Shown here: one piece after another, positions 9,090-16,674 of the stretch | Layout: each line of letters opens with the position of its first letter | Numbering within the stretch: position 1 is the stretch's first letter | DNA from: Aliirhizobium smilacinae | GTDB lineage: Bacteria > Pseudomonadota > Alphaproteobacteria > Rhizobiales > Rhizobiaceae | Length of the DNA stretch: 64,000 bases | NCBI RefSeq assembly: GCF_006335145.1 | Contig: NZ_VDMN01000005.1 | Location: 310,001 to 374,000 of the forward strand | Reading direction: 5' to 3' | The notes under the pieces: model-generated | Database searches by the model: none | Told to the model about the DNA's origin: nothing | The model's input: only the letters and a program-made list of their open reading frames with translations | Program-made: the position numbers and the translations under genes

Positions 9090-9128
9090 TTCATCAGTCG
9101 CTGATGTGTCGGGGGACACAGCAGCCTA

Positions 9129-9159
9129 GAGGCGCGGGCTCTCCTCCCGCCCGCGCCTC
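9129..9159 (+). other. GC-rich intergenic stem-loop between the two binding-protein genes
   Basis: A perfect 11-bp stem, GAGGCGCGGGC (9129-9139) with GCCCGCGCCTC (9149-9159), is followed by CTTCCTCG rather than a T-run. This is typical of a 3'-stabilising or attenuating hairpin that raises expression of the gene before it relative to the genes after it. Confidence 0.5.
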
Positions 9160-9184
9160 CTTCCTCGTCAACCGGATAAACGCC

Positions 9185-10126
9185 ATGACCATCTTTCAAG
9201 AATTCAGTCGCGTGATCAGCGCTGGCCTGCTCATCCTTCCGCTGTTTGCCTATGACGCGCTTGCTGCAGATGACATATTCGATCTTTCTCCGGAGCAGCC
9301 CGGCCGTGTGCGGGTGGAGAAGGATGCCGCGGCGATCGCCGCGATCCCCAAGGATTTCAAGTTTGCCAATCCTGGCAAGTTCACCGTCGCGGTATCCACG
9401 GGCGGGCCGCCGCTGGCGACCTATGCCACCGATGCGAAGACGGTTGTCGGAGCCGATCCAGATTACGCGCTGGCGATCGCCGACAGCATCGGCCTCGAAC
9501 TGGAACTGGTGCCTGTTGCCTGGGCCGACTGGCCGCTTGGTCTGACATCCGGAAAATACGATGCGGTTATCTCCAATGTCGGCGTCACCGAGCTGCGCAA
9601 GGAAAAGTTCGACTTCTCCACCTATCGGCAGGGCTTGCATGGTTTCTTCGTCAAGGCCAGCAGCGATATCAAGGAGATAAAGGAGCCGAAGGACGCCGCC
9701 GGACTGCGCATCACGGTCGGCGCCAGTACCAATCAGGAACGCATCCTGCTCAAGTGGAGCGACGAAGACGTTGCCGCGGGCCTGAAGCCGATCGAACTGC
9801 AATATCACGATGACGATGCGGCCCGCATCATGGCGCTCCAGTCCGGGCGCGTCGATGTCATCGTCCAGCCGCATGCGCAGCTTGTCTATATCGCTGCCCG
9901 CGACAAGAACATCAGACGTGTCGGCACGCTGTCGGCTGGCTGGCCGGAGCGCTCGGATGTAGCGATCACAACCCGCAAAGGCTCTGGCCTCGCCGATGCG
10001 CTGACGCTTGCGACCAACGACCTGATCAAAACCGGCGCCTACGCGAAAATTCTCGCACGTTGGCAGTTATCGGAGGAGGCGCTTCCGGAATCGCGCACCA
10101 ATCCGCCCGGCCTTCCAAAAACCTGA
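9185..10126 (+). CDS. Amino-acid ABC transporter periplasmic binding protein (second copy)
   Basis: A 313-residue paralogue of the preceding binding protein. It has a signal peptide (MTIFQEFSRVISAGLLILPL through DALAADD) and the same fold motifs (VAWADWPLGLTSGKYDAV, VTELRKEKFDFSTYR, ITVGASTNQERILLKW). The longest frame opens at 9023 inside the previous gene. ATG 9185 is preferred because it starts a proper signal peptide. It is separated from the first copy by a strong hairpin, which suggests different expression levels. The ligand is unknown and probably related to that of the first copy. Confidence 0.85.
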   Translation: MTIFQEFSRVISAGLLILPLFAYDALAADDIFDLSPEQPGRVRVEKDAAAIAAIPKDFKFANPGKFTVAVSTGGPPLATYATDAKTVVGADPDYALAIADSIGLELELVPVAWADWPLGLTSGKYDAVISNVGVTELRKEKFDFSTYRQGLHGFFVKASSDIKEIKEPKDAAGLRITVGASTNQERILLKWSDEDVAAGLKPIELQYHDDDAARIMALQSGRVDVIVQPHAQLVYIAARDKNIRRVGTLSAGWPERSDVAITTRKGSGLADALTLATNDLIKTGAYAKILARWQLSEEALPESRTNPPGLPKT

Positions 10127-10150
10127 CCGAATTTGGCTGAAACTGCCTTC

Positions 10151-10181
10151 GGCAGGGCTCCTTCTCGAGGGAGTGCTGCCG
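10151..10181 (+). other. Imperfect inverted repeat before the beta-lyase gene
   Basis: CGGCAG-GG-CTCC and GGGAG-TG-CTGCCG form an interrupted stem around TTCTCGA. There is no T-run. It is probably a transcript-stabilising structure or a weak attenuator in the 86-nt gap between the binding-protein and lyase genes. Confidence 0.3.
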
Positions 10182-10212
10182 ACACTTTCCATTATCCATT
10201 GAAAGCATTCGC

Positions 10213-11397
10213 ATGACCCAAGACCGCAAGCCGTCGAGCGCGCTCGGAACCAACACCCAGCTTGTCCGCGCCGGGTATGATCCGTTCGACTATCACGGCT
10301 TCATCAATCCTCCGTCTGTCAGAGCATCGACCGTCCTCTTTCCCAGCGCCGAGATCATGGATACCCACGCCCAGAAATATACCTACGGCACGCGGGGAAC
10401 GCCGACGACCAACGCTCTTTGCGATGCGATCGACGAGCTGGAAGGGTCTGCCGGGACCATTCTCGTACCGTCCGGCCTGGCGGCGGTGACGATCGCCTTC
10501 CTCGCTTATCTCTCACCCGGTGACCATGCGTTGGTGGTCGATTCCGTCTATGGGCCGACCAGGCATTTTTGCGAAACAGTGCTGTCGCGCTTCGGCATCG
10601 AGGCAGAGTTTTATGATCCTGCAGCGGGTGCTGGTATCGAGGCGCTGTTCCGGCCGAATACAAGGCTCGTTCACACGGAGGCGCCGGGATCAAACACTTT
10701 CGAGATGCAGGATATTCCCGCGATTGTTGAGGTCGCTCATCGTCTCGGTGCGGTGGTCACCATGGATAACACCTGGGCAACACCGCTCTATTTTCGCCCT
10801 CTCGATTTCGGTGTCGATATCTCCATCCAGGCGGTCACGAAATATCCGGCTGGCCATTCCGACATCCTGATGGGCACCGTATCTGCCAACGAAAAGCACT
10901 GGTCTCGCTTGAAAGAAACGAACGGCGCGCTCGGTATTTGCGGCGCGCCGGATGATGCCTATCAGGTTCTGCGCGGCTTGCGCACCATGGGCGTGCGACT
11001 GGAGCGACATCAGCAAAGCGCTCTGGCCATTGCACGCTGGCTGGAGGACAGAGAGGACGTGGCGCAGGTTCTGCATCCTGCATTGCCGAGCTTTCCGGGG
11101 CACGATCTCTGGAAGCGCGATTTCAAAGGCGCGAGCGGTATCTTCTCCTTCGTGTTGGCGGTGTCGGAGAAAGCCCAACACAAGCGCAAGGCCCAAACCT
11201 TTCTCAATGCACTGACCCTGTTCGGTCTCGGTTACTCCTGGGGCGGCTTCCCGAGCCTGGCGCTTCACGTCAACCTGTTTGACCGACGGGTGGCGCCGCC
11301 GCCTTCCGGTGGGCCGGTGCTGCGACTGCAGATCGGCCTGGAAGATGTCGGTGACCTGATCAAGGATCTGGAACGGGGTTTTGCCGCATCCGTGTGA
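10213..11397 (+). CDS. Trans-sulfuration-family PLP enzyme, cystathionine beta-lyase (MetC)-like
   Basis: A 394-residue Cys/Met-metabolism PLP enzyme. The PLP lysine is in IQAVTKYPAGHSDILMG (about 205-221). Other family motifs are YTYGTRGTPTTNAL (about 57-70), EGSAGTILVPSGLAAVT (about 77-93) and LGYSWGGFPSLAL (about 340-352), the last typical of beta-lyases. The enzyme would cleave cystathionine or another cysteine S-conjugate to a thiol, pyruvate and ammonia. As the last step after uptake of an S-substituted cysteine this fits the operon. A housekeeping MetC role is the alternative. Confidence 0.85.
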   Translation: MTQDRKPSSALGTNTQLVRAGYDPFDYHGFINPPSVRASTVLFPSAEIMDTHAQKYTYGTRGTPTTNALCDAIDELEGSAGTILVPSGLAAVTIAFLAYLSPGDHALVVDSVYGPTRHFCETVLSRFGIEAEFYDPAAGAGIEALFRPNTRLVHTEAPGSNTFEMQDIPAIVEVAHRLGAVVTMDNTWATPLYFRPLDFGVDISIQAVTKYPAGHSDILMGTVSANEKHWSRLKETNGALGICGAPDDAYQVLRGLRTMGVRLERHQQSALAIARWLEDREDVAQVLHPALPSFPGHDLWKRDFKGASGIFSFVLAVSEKAQHKRKAQTFLNALTLFGLGYSWGGFPSLALHVNLFDRRVAPPPSGGPVLRLQIGLEDVGDLIKDLERGFAASV

Positions 11398-11647
11398 GCG
11401 GCCGCCGCCTTCGGTTATACGCGGACCTATTCTAAGCATATCGGCGCGAAAACCAGCCAGCGGTCTATGACACCGATTTATCCGCCGGCCGCCTCGTTCT
11501 AAGCAGCAACATAGACGTCAAAATACTCAATGCGGTGCAGGATGCAAAAATCCTGGAATGTCTTGCCAAGCGCCGCCCGCCTTCGGCTGCGTGACCATTG
11601 CCGTACATTGCATCGTCCGTTCAATTCTTCACCATCAGCGAGTTGCC

Positions 11648-12670
11648 ATGCCGCTTTCCCACATCTCCCAATTCTCCTTTCTGGTTCCCGGAAACTATGA
11701 TGACGACAATCCTGCCAAGGGGATCGGGGAGACGCTGAGGCTGATAGAACTCGGCGAGACGCTTGGTTATTCATGTGCGCTCGTGCGCCAGCGGCATCTG
11801 GAACGTGGAATTTCATCCGCGGCCACCTTTCTCGCGGCGGCCTCGCAACGCACCAAGACGATCGGGCTTGGCACCGCGGTCATCCAGCTCGGTTATGAGA
11901 ACCCGTTCCGCCTTGCCGAAGATCTCGCGACGGTCGACGTGTTGTCGGGTGGACGCCTGAATGTTGGCGTTTCGGTCGGGCCGCCACCTTTTGCCCATCT
12001 GATTGCCGATTATGTCGATGATGCGCCACAGGCAGATTACAGCCATGGTCGGGCGGAAAAACTGGCTCGTGCGCTGCAATCCCACTCGCTGTCCGAACGA
12101 CAGGAATCGGGCAATGCGGCTGGCACCCAGATTCCGCGGCTGAGGCCTATCGCCAAAGGCCTGTCTGACCGCTTGTGGTATGGCGGCGGTTCTCAGAATT
12201 CCGCCCATTGGGCCGGCCGGACCGGTTTCAACCTCCTGACCGGCAATATCGTCAGCGGCGAAGATACAGACGATTTCCCGACCGCACAGGCAGCGCTGAT
12301 CACCCGCTTCCGGCACGAATGGGCCCACACTCGTCCGGCGCGTGTGGCGCTCGGTCGGGTGATCTTGCCGACCGACAACGCAAGCGCGGCGACCCGCAAA
12401 CGCTACGTCGACTTTGTTGCGTCCAGAACCGAGCGGACAAAAAGCGCCCATGGGCCGCGGCGGACGTTGTTCCTGCCGGATATTATCGGGACCCATGCCG
12501 ACATCCTTGAGCAGCTGTCGCGCGATCCGGTCGTGCCGCTCGTATCGGAATTCCGGCTCGAACTGCCTTACGAGTTCCAGCCGGAGGACTATGCCCAGAT
12601 CATCGCGGATTTCGCCGGACTGTTCCCGGCTTCAGTGAATTCCAGGCCTGCCTTGCTCAGCGCAAGCTGA
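11648..12670 (+). CDS. LLM-class flavin-dependent oxidoreductase
   Basis: A 340-residue luciferase-like monooxygenase. Visible features are MPLSHISQFSFLVPGNY at the start, GLGTAVIQLGYENPFRLAED (about 73-92), LSGGRLNVGVSVG (about 99-111) and the RLWYGGGSQNSAHWAGRTG loop. ATG 11648 is chosen over an upstream GTG because the N-terminus then matches the family. It is the third flavin monooxygenase of the region and sits 250 nt after the beta-lyase, so it may have its own promoter. The substrate is unknown. A short in-frame remnant ending LPAGARFTGV follows the stop codon in another frame, so the downstream neighbour may once have been different. Confidence 0.75.
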   Translation: MPLSHISQFSFLVPGNYDDDNPAKGIGETLRLIELGETLGYSCALVRQRHLERGISSAATFLAAASQRTKTIGLGTAVIQLGYENPFRLAEDLATVDVLSGGRLNVGVSVGPPPFAHLIADYVDDAPQADYSHGRAEKLARALQSHSLSERQESGNAAGTQIPRLRPIAKGLSDRLWYGGGSQNSAHWAGRTGFNLLTGNIVSGEDTDDFPTAQAALITRFRHEWAHTRPARVALGRVILPTDNASAATRKRYVDFVASRTERTKSAHGPRRTLFLPDIIGTHADILEQLSRDPVVPLVSEFRLELPYEFQPEDYAQIIADFAGLFPASVNSRPALLSAS

Positions 12671-12769
12671 ATGATGTGACATTGGATGGCGGTAGCCACG
12701 GGCTGAAGCTCAGCCTGCCCGCCGGGGCGCGCTTCACCGGCGTCTAAACTCTTCTCAAGAGCTGCACAC

Positions 12770-13102
12770 CTATTGTTTGCCGGAAAGAATGACCTTCATC
12801 AACCCTGGAAAGCGAGCGTCAAGGTCCTGAAGGCGAAGGGTCAGCAGGCGGCCCCGACCTACTGGGTCATTCCTGATCACGCCTGCTTCCCTTAGCACCT
12901 TCATGTGATGTGATTTGGTGGATTTGGGAACGTTGGGATTAGACAGGTGGCAGTCCGCCATATCGAGGATACCGTCAGAGATCTGCATTGCGATTTCCAG
13001 ACGTGCCGGATCGCTCAATGCAAATAGCACATCGGTCAGGACCAGATCCTTGCGGTCTGGGTGAGGCAGTTCGACAGGAGTAGTTCCATTCGCAGGGGCC
13101 AT
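12770..13102 (-). CDS. ArsR-family winged-helix repressor
   Basis: A 110-residue ArsR/SmtB-fold regulator. FALSDPARLEIAMQI (about 28-42) is the canonical start of the DNA-binding domain, and VPKSTKSHHMKVLREAGVI (about 59-77) is the recognition helix region. None of the usual metal-binding cysteine motifs (CVC or similar) is seen, so it is probably a non-metal sensor of the YczG/HTH_5 type. It is divergent from an MFS transporter gene, and two matching palindromes lie between the two starts. It probably represses the transporter and itself. Confidence 0.82.
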   Translation of the reverse strand: MAPANGTTPVELPHPDRKDLVLTDVLFALSDPARLEIAMQISDGILDMADCHLSNPNVPKSTKSHHMKVLREAGVIRNDPVGRGRLLTLRLQDLDARFPGLMKVILSGKQ

Positions 13103-13103
13103 G

Positions 13104-13165
13104 GTTCGAATATAGTTGAACTATGATAGAAAGGGTAGTAGAAAATGGTTCGAATAAAATCGAAC
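13104..13165. promoter_or_regulatory. Twin 18-bp palindromic operators between arsR and MFS genes
   Basis: GTTCGAATATAGTTGAAC (13104-13121) and GTTCGAATAAAATCGAAC (13148-13165) are imperfect palindromes sharing GTTCGAAT and ending GAAC. They are spaced 44 bp centre to centre, about four helical turns. The first touches the start codon of the ArsR gene. This arrangement is typical of an autoregulating ArsR repressor that also controls the divergent gene. Confidence 0.65.
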
Positions 13166-13197
13166 AATTGGCGCAATTTTTGTGTTGGAGAACCATC

Positions 13198-14397
13198 ATG
13201 CCCATATCCCAAGGCGCCTACACGCTGCGGCATCGTTTTGGCTTTCTGATCGCTTCGGTTGGAAGCGGTCTCATGATGGCCAGTGCGAGTGCACCATCGC
13301 CTTTCTATCCGGTACTCCAGCGTGAGGTGGGTTTTTCGGACGTTGCAATGACTGCAATTTTCGCGGTCTACGCGATTGTACTGCTCATGACCTTGCTGAC
13401 CGGTGGCTCCAGTTCCGACCATGTCGGACGACGGCCGGTTCTGTCGCTGGGTTTCCTGCTTTTGGCGATCTTTGCCATCCTCTTCGAGACCGCCACATCG
13501 TCAGCGGGCCTGATCGCGGCCCGTGCTCTCCAAGGTGTTGCCTGCGCATTTTTGCTGTCCACGCTTTCCGCGGCAATTGTGGATCTGGAGCCGCCGGACA
13601 GGCCGGGACTTGCTGCCATCTGCAATTCGGTCATTCCCTTGCTTGGCCTCGCGGCGGGCACACTTGCCTCCGGCATTGTCATGGAACATGCAGTCTATCC
13701 GAAGATCGATGTCTTCAACGGAATCGGTATCATCAGCGTCACCCTTTCGGCTGCCGTGTGGTTGCTGCCGGAAACATCCCCTCGGCATGAGGGGCTGTTA
13801 AAAGCCTTGCGCCCCCGTCTCGGTATTCCAGTGTCGGCCCGTTCGACCTTCTGGCAATGCGCGCCGGCTATCGTCGCAGGATGGGCGACAGGCGGCCTCT
13901 ATCTGTCCCTTGGCGCTCCAATCATGTCTTCGATTTTCGGCAGCCACAGCTATCTTCTACAGGCCGGAGTGGTGACGGCACTTTCCGGCGCTGGTGCTGC
14001 AGCATGTTTCTTCGCGCGAGCACAAGACCCTCACAAGATCCTGGTTTATGGGACTTCGGCACTTGCCGCAGGCACTATTGTGACGCTTGTGGCAATGGAG
14101 CTCAGATCCTTTCCCGTCTACATTCTTGCGCTTACGCTTGCAGGAACGGGTTTTGGCACCTGTTTTTACGGCTCCTTGAGAAGCATCGTGCCGCTTGTCT
14201 CTGCAAGCGAACGCGGTGAGCTGTTCGCCTCCATTTTTACTTTGAGCTATCTGGCTTTTGGCGTTCCGGTTGTGCTTGCCGGGGCATTCATTCCGCTTAT
14301 CGGCCTTCATACAACAGTCTCGGTTTATGGCGCGCTCATTGTCCTGATGGCCGCAACCGCTGGATTGCTGCGGCAGCGCAATCTCCGCTGCGGGTGA
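13198..14397 (+). CDS. Major facilitator superfamily transporter
   Basis: A 399-residue, 12-helix MFS protein. The loop 2-3 motif is recognisable as GGSSSDHVGRRPVLSLGF (about 74-91). The longest frame opens at 13123 but overlaps the operator region. ATG 13198 has TTGGAGAACCATC immediately upstream (GGAG) and gives a normal cytoplasmic N-terminus. It is divergent from the ArsR repressor and is probably its target. The substrate is not inferable; drug or sugar efflux are both common in this branch. Confidence 0.82.
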   Translation: MPISQGAYTLRHRFGFLIASVGSGLMMASASAPSPFYPVLQREVGFSDVAMTAIFAVYAIVLLMTLLTGGSSSDHVGRRPVLSLGFLLLAIFAILFETATSSAGLIAARALQGVACAFLLSTLSAAIVDLEPPDRPGLAAICNSVIPLLGLAAGTLASGIVMEHAVYPKIDVFNGIGIISVTLSAAVWLLPETSPRHEGLLKALRPRLGIPVSARSTFWQCAPAIVAGWATGGLYLSLGAPIMSSIFGSHSYLLQAGVVTALSGAGAAACFFARAQDPHKILVYGTSALAAGTIVTLVAMELRSFPVYILALTLAGTGFGTCFYGSLRSIVPLVSASERGELFASIFTLSYLAFGVPVVLAGAFIPLIGLHTTVSVYGALIVLMAATAGLLRQRNLRCG

Positions 14398-14483
14398 TCC
14401 ACACTCGCATTTCGGTTTGAAGCCTATTCATCATCTCTGAGCGGCCGCGGTGCCAAGCCACCATCGCGGCCGTCAGACACGGA

Positions 14484-15194
14484 TTACCGCAGTGTATAGC
14501 CGCCGTCGCAGAACAACGTGCTGCCGGTCATGTTGGCGTTATCGAGAAGGAAAAGCGCGGCCTGGGCCTGTTCCTCCGGACTTGCCGGACGTCCGACAAG
14601 GCAGAGTGATTTCCAACGTTCATATGCCGGGTCGCGGATGCTTGCCGGTCGATTGCGCCAGAGATCGCTATCCGTCGTGCCCGGCGACAGGCAATTCACT
14701 CTGATCGGATTGAGCTCGAGAGCGAGGCCCCGCGCTAGACCTTCCAAAGCGGAATTGCATGCGGCATAGGCCGGGGCGCCGATCGGTCTTGCTGATGCCG
14801 CGCCGGACATCAACACGACGGAAGCGTCAGGTTTCAGGTGCCGGAGCGCGGCATGCACGGCCCAATACTGGCCCCAGAATTTTGCACGGAACAGCCCTTC
14901 GCTGGCATCGAGCTCGCCGTCGGAAAATGAGCCAGTAGAGTAAGTCGCTGCGGGAGTGAACAACCCGGTCAGGCAGGGCCCGTTCGCGAAAAACGCCTTT
15001 AGCGAAACGCGATCGGTAATATCGACGAGTTGACCGGACGCGTTCGATCCAAGTGTGGATAACGCACTGGAAAGGCGCTGTGCAGAGCGTCCACCAATGA
15101 TGACGCGCTCTCCTCGCTCAACCAGTTTGCGAGCGAGAGAAAGCCCAATGCCGGAGGTGCCGCCGATGATGGAATAGGTTCGTTGGATGGTCAT
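14484..15194 (-). CDS. SDR-family oxidoreductase
   Basis: A 236-residue classical short-chain dehydrogenase/reductase. The cofactor motif is GGTSGIGLSLARKL (about 12-25), the catalytic stretch is YAACNSALEGLARGLALEL (YxxxN in place of the usual YxxxK), and the C-terminal motif is LFCDGGYTLR. The substitution of Asn for the catalytic Lys at the YxxxK position is visible (YAACN) and may weaken or alter catalysis. It is divergent from a LysR gene and is likely regulated by it. The substrate is unknown. Confidence 0.8.
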   Translation of the reverse strand: MTIQRTYSIIGGTSGIGLSLARKLVERGERVIIGGRSAQRLSSALSTLGSNASGQLVDITDRVSLKAFFANGPCLTGLFTPAATYSTGSFSDGELDASEGLFRAKFWGQYWAVHAALRHLKPDASVVLMSGAASARPIGAPAYAACNSALEGLARGLALELNPIRVNCLSPGTTDSDLWRNRPASIRDPAYERWKSLCLVGRPASPEEQAQAALFLLDNANMTGSTLFCDGGYTLR

Positions 15195-15253
15195 ATAGTA
15201 TATTTAATTCGCCCTTCGCAGGTCTGTAAAATGATAAAAAATCCTTTTATTGA

Positions 15254-15276
15254 GGAATAACATTCGCTAATATTCC
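15254..15276. promoter_or_regulatory. Inverted repeat GGAATA-N11-TATTCC, candidate LysR site
   Basis: Perfect 6-bp arms at 15254-15259 and 15271-15276 have an 11-nt spacer and lie 3 nt before the LysR start codon in the 85-bp divergent promoter region. The geometry resembles a LysR-type T-N11-A box and suggests autoregulation plus control of the SDR gene. Confidence 0.5.
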
Positions 15277-15279
15277 AGC

Positions 15280-16197
15280 ATGCATCAGCAGGGCGATGAC
15301 ATCGGCGTATTCTTGACAGTCTGCAAAACCAGCAGTTTCGTAGCCGCTTCCGAGCGGTTACGATTGTCTGCCTCGGCAGTTGCCAAGGCGATCGCCCGGA
15401 TCGAAATCCGGCTTGGTATCAGATTGTTTCATCGGACAACGCGCACGCTTAAACTGACTTCGGAGGGAGCCGTCTATCGTGACGTCTGCCTGGCAGCCCG
15501 AAAGGAGATTGAACGAACGGAAACTGCCCTTTCGAGCCTCGGTCGCGAACCGGCCGGCCGGCTGCGCATCAGCCTACCACCGCTTTTCGGCGCGCGGGTG
15601 GTGGCGCCGGCGCTCTATCAACTTTGCCGGCAATGGCCCTCGTTGGATCTTGAAATCTCCGCGACCGCGTCGATCTCTGATCTCATCAACGACGGCGTCG
15701 ATCTGGCCGTCAGGATTGGTGACCTGCCGGATGTCGCCGGGTTGGTTGCGAGGTCGGTTGGTATCCAGCGTGTGGCGCTTTGCGGTTCTGCGAGTTATTT
15801 TCGGACACGGGCTGTGCCGACGGAAATTGAGGATCTTCCGGAGCATGACCTCATTGCGCAATCTTCTGCAGGCTCGCCACATTCCTGGATGTTGCGGCAG
15901 AGAGATGGTGAAGTCATTGCCCTGCGACCGAAACCACGACTGCTGCTGGACGGAAGCCTGCTGACCCTGTCGGCAATCCGTGAAGGACAGGGCATTGGGA
16001 TCCTGCCGCGATGGCTGGTGCGAGACGAACTCACCAGAGGAGACATGATCGCTGTGCTCGAAAACCGAGTAGCCGGTCACTTACCCATCAATGTGATCTG
16101 GCTCGCTTCACCGGTGATGCTCCCACGGCTGCGTGTCGCCATCGACGCAATTGTCAGCTGTATACAGGCGCGACTGGTCGGTGGCGCACTGGAGTAA
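15280..16197 (+). CDS. LysR-family transcriptional regulator
   Basis: A 305-residue LysR regulator. The N-terminal helix-turn-helix spans about 8-65 (FVAASERLRLSASAVAKAIA, then RLGIRLFHRTTRTLKLTSEG), followed by the periplasmic-binding-like effector domain (about 92-300). Its close match to the CrgA/AaeR-type branch (LFHRTTR-LKLT-EG) is typical of regulators of divergent oxidoreductases. It faces away from the SDR gene across an 85-bp gap with a palindromic site. The effector is unknown. Confidence 0.85.
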   Translation: MHQQGDDIGVFLTVCKTSSFVAASERLRLSASAVAKAIARIEIRLGIRLFHRTTRTLKLTSEGAVYRDVCLAARKEIERTETALSSLGREPAGRLRISLPPLFGARVVAPALYQLCRQWPSLDLEISATASISDLINDGVDLAVRIGDLPDVAGLVARSVGIQRVALCGSASYFRTRAVPTEIEDLPEHDLIAQSSAGSPHSWMLRQRDGEVIALRPKPRLLLDGSLLTLSAIREGQGIGILPRWLVRDELTRGDMIAVLENRVAGHLPINVIWLASPVMLPRLRVAIDAIVSCIQARLVGGALE

Positions 16198-16220
16198 GGG
16201 CGTTCAATAACGCGAGGCCG

Positions 16221-16586
16221 CTAATTTGCGGGCGTTGTCGCGTCTCTGATCGATGACCCATGCGTCGTCATCCAGCCGGCCAATGAATCAAGAGTAGGTT
16301 TCAAGGTTTTGCCAAGTTCGGTAATTTCGTATTCCACTCGGGGCGGCATCTCCGGATAAACCGTACGTGCGACCAGGCTTTGTTGTTCAAACAGCCGCAG
16401 GTGACGCGTCAGTTCCTTCTGTGTAATCGGGCTTGCGGCGCGTTGCAGGACGCCGAACCGTACGGGGCGATCCTCGATGATCAATCGGTACAGAATGGGA
16501 ATTGCCCACTTGCCCGCAATCAAATTGACAAAGTCGACCATCGGGCAGCGATTGGGAGATTCGGTTGACGATACAATTTTTTCCAT
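16221..16586 (-). CDS. HxlR-family transcriptional regulator
   Basis: A 121-residue winged-helix HxlR protein. The motifs are CPMVDFVNLIAGKWAIPILY (about 14-33), RPVRFGVLQRAASPITQKEL and EYEITELGKTL (about 93-103). The N-terminal cysteine in the position used by redox- or quinone-sensing YodB/HypR proteins is present (Cys14). It is divergent from an SDR oxidoreductase with a TAGTAG/CTACTA site in between, so it probably represses that gene. Confidence 0.83.
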   Translation of the reverse strand: MEKIVSSTESPNRCPMVDFVNLIAGKWAIPILYRLIIEDRPVRFGVLQRAASPITQKELTRHLRLFEQQSLVARTVYPEMPPRVEYEITELGKTLKPTLDSLAGWMTTHGSSIRDATTPAN

Positions 16587-16596
16587 AAGCTTCCTT

Positions 16597-16619
16597 TAGT
16601 AGCATTTTGGTGCCTACTA
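16597..16619. promoter_or_regulatory. Candidate HxlR operator TAGTAGCA-N6-TGCCTACTA
   Basis: The inverted arms TAGTAG (16597-16602) and CTACTA (16614-16619) lie 11 nt upstream of the HxlR start and in front of the divergent SDR gene. Further half-sites (TACTATA, ATACTAAAG) continue to 16635. HxlR/YodB-type regulators bind TACT-N-AGTA-like sequences, which fits. Confidence 0.55.
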
Positions 16620-16674
16620 TACAAAAGATACTAAAGCCGTGACAATCCGTCCATCATCAACTGGATGGGATCCA

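Noticed and set aside
12671..12747. Short open stretch after the third LLM gene ending LPAGARFTGV
   Set aside because: It is only about 25 codons with no start or ribosome-binding site. It may be the C-terminal scrap of a lost carbohydrate-active protein, but the similarity is too short to support.
13104..13121. Resemblance of GGTTCGAAT to a tRNA T-arm
   Set aside because: No acceptor stem or CCA context surrounds it, and the sequence recurs 44 bp away as an operator-like palindrome.
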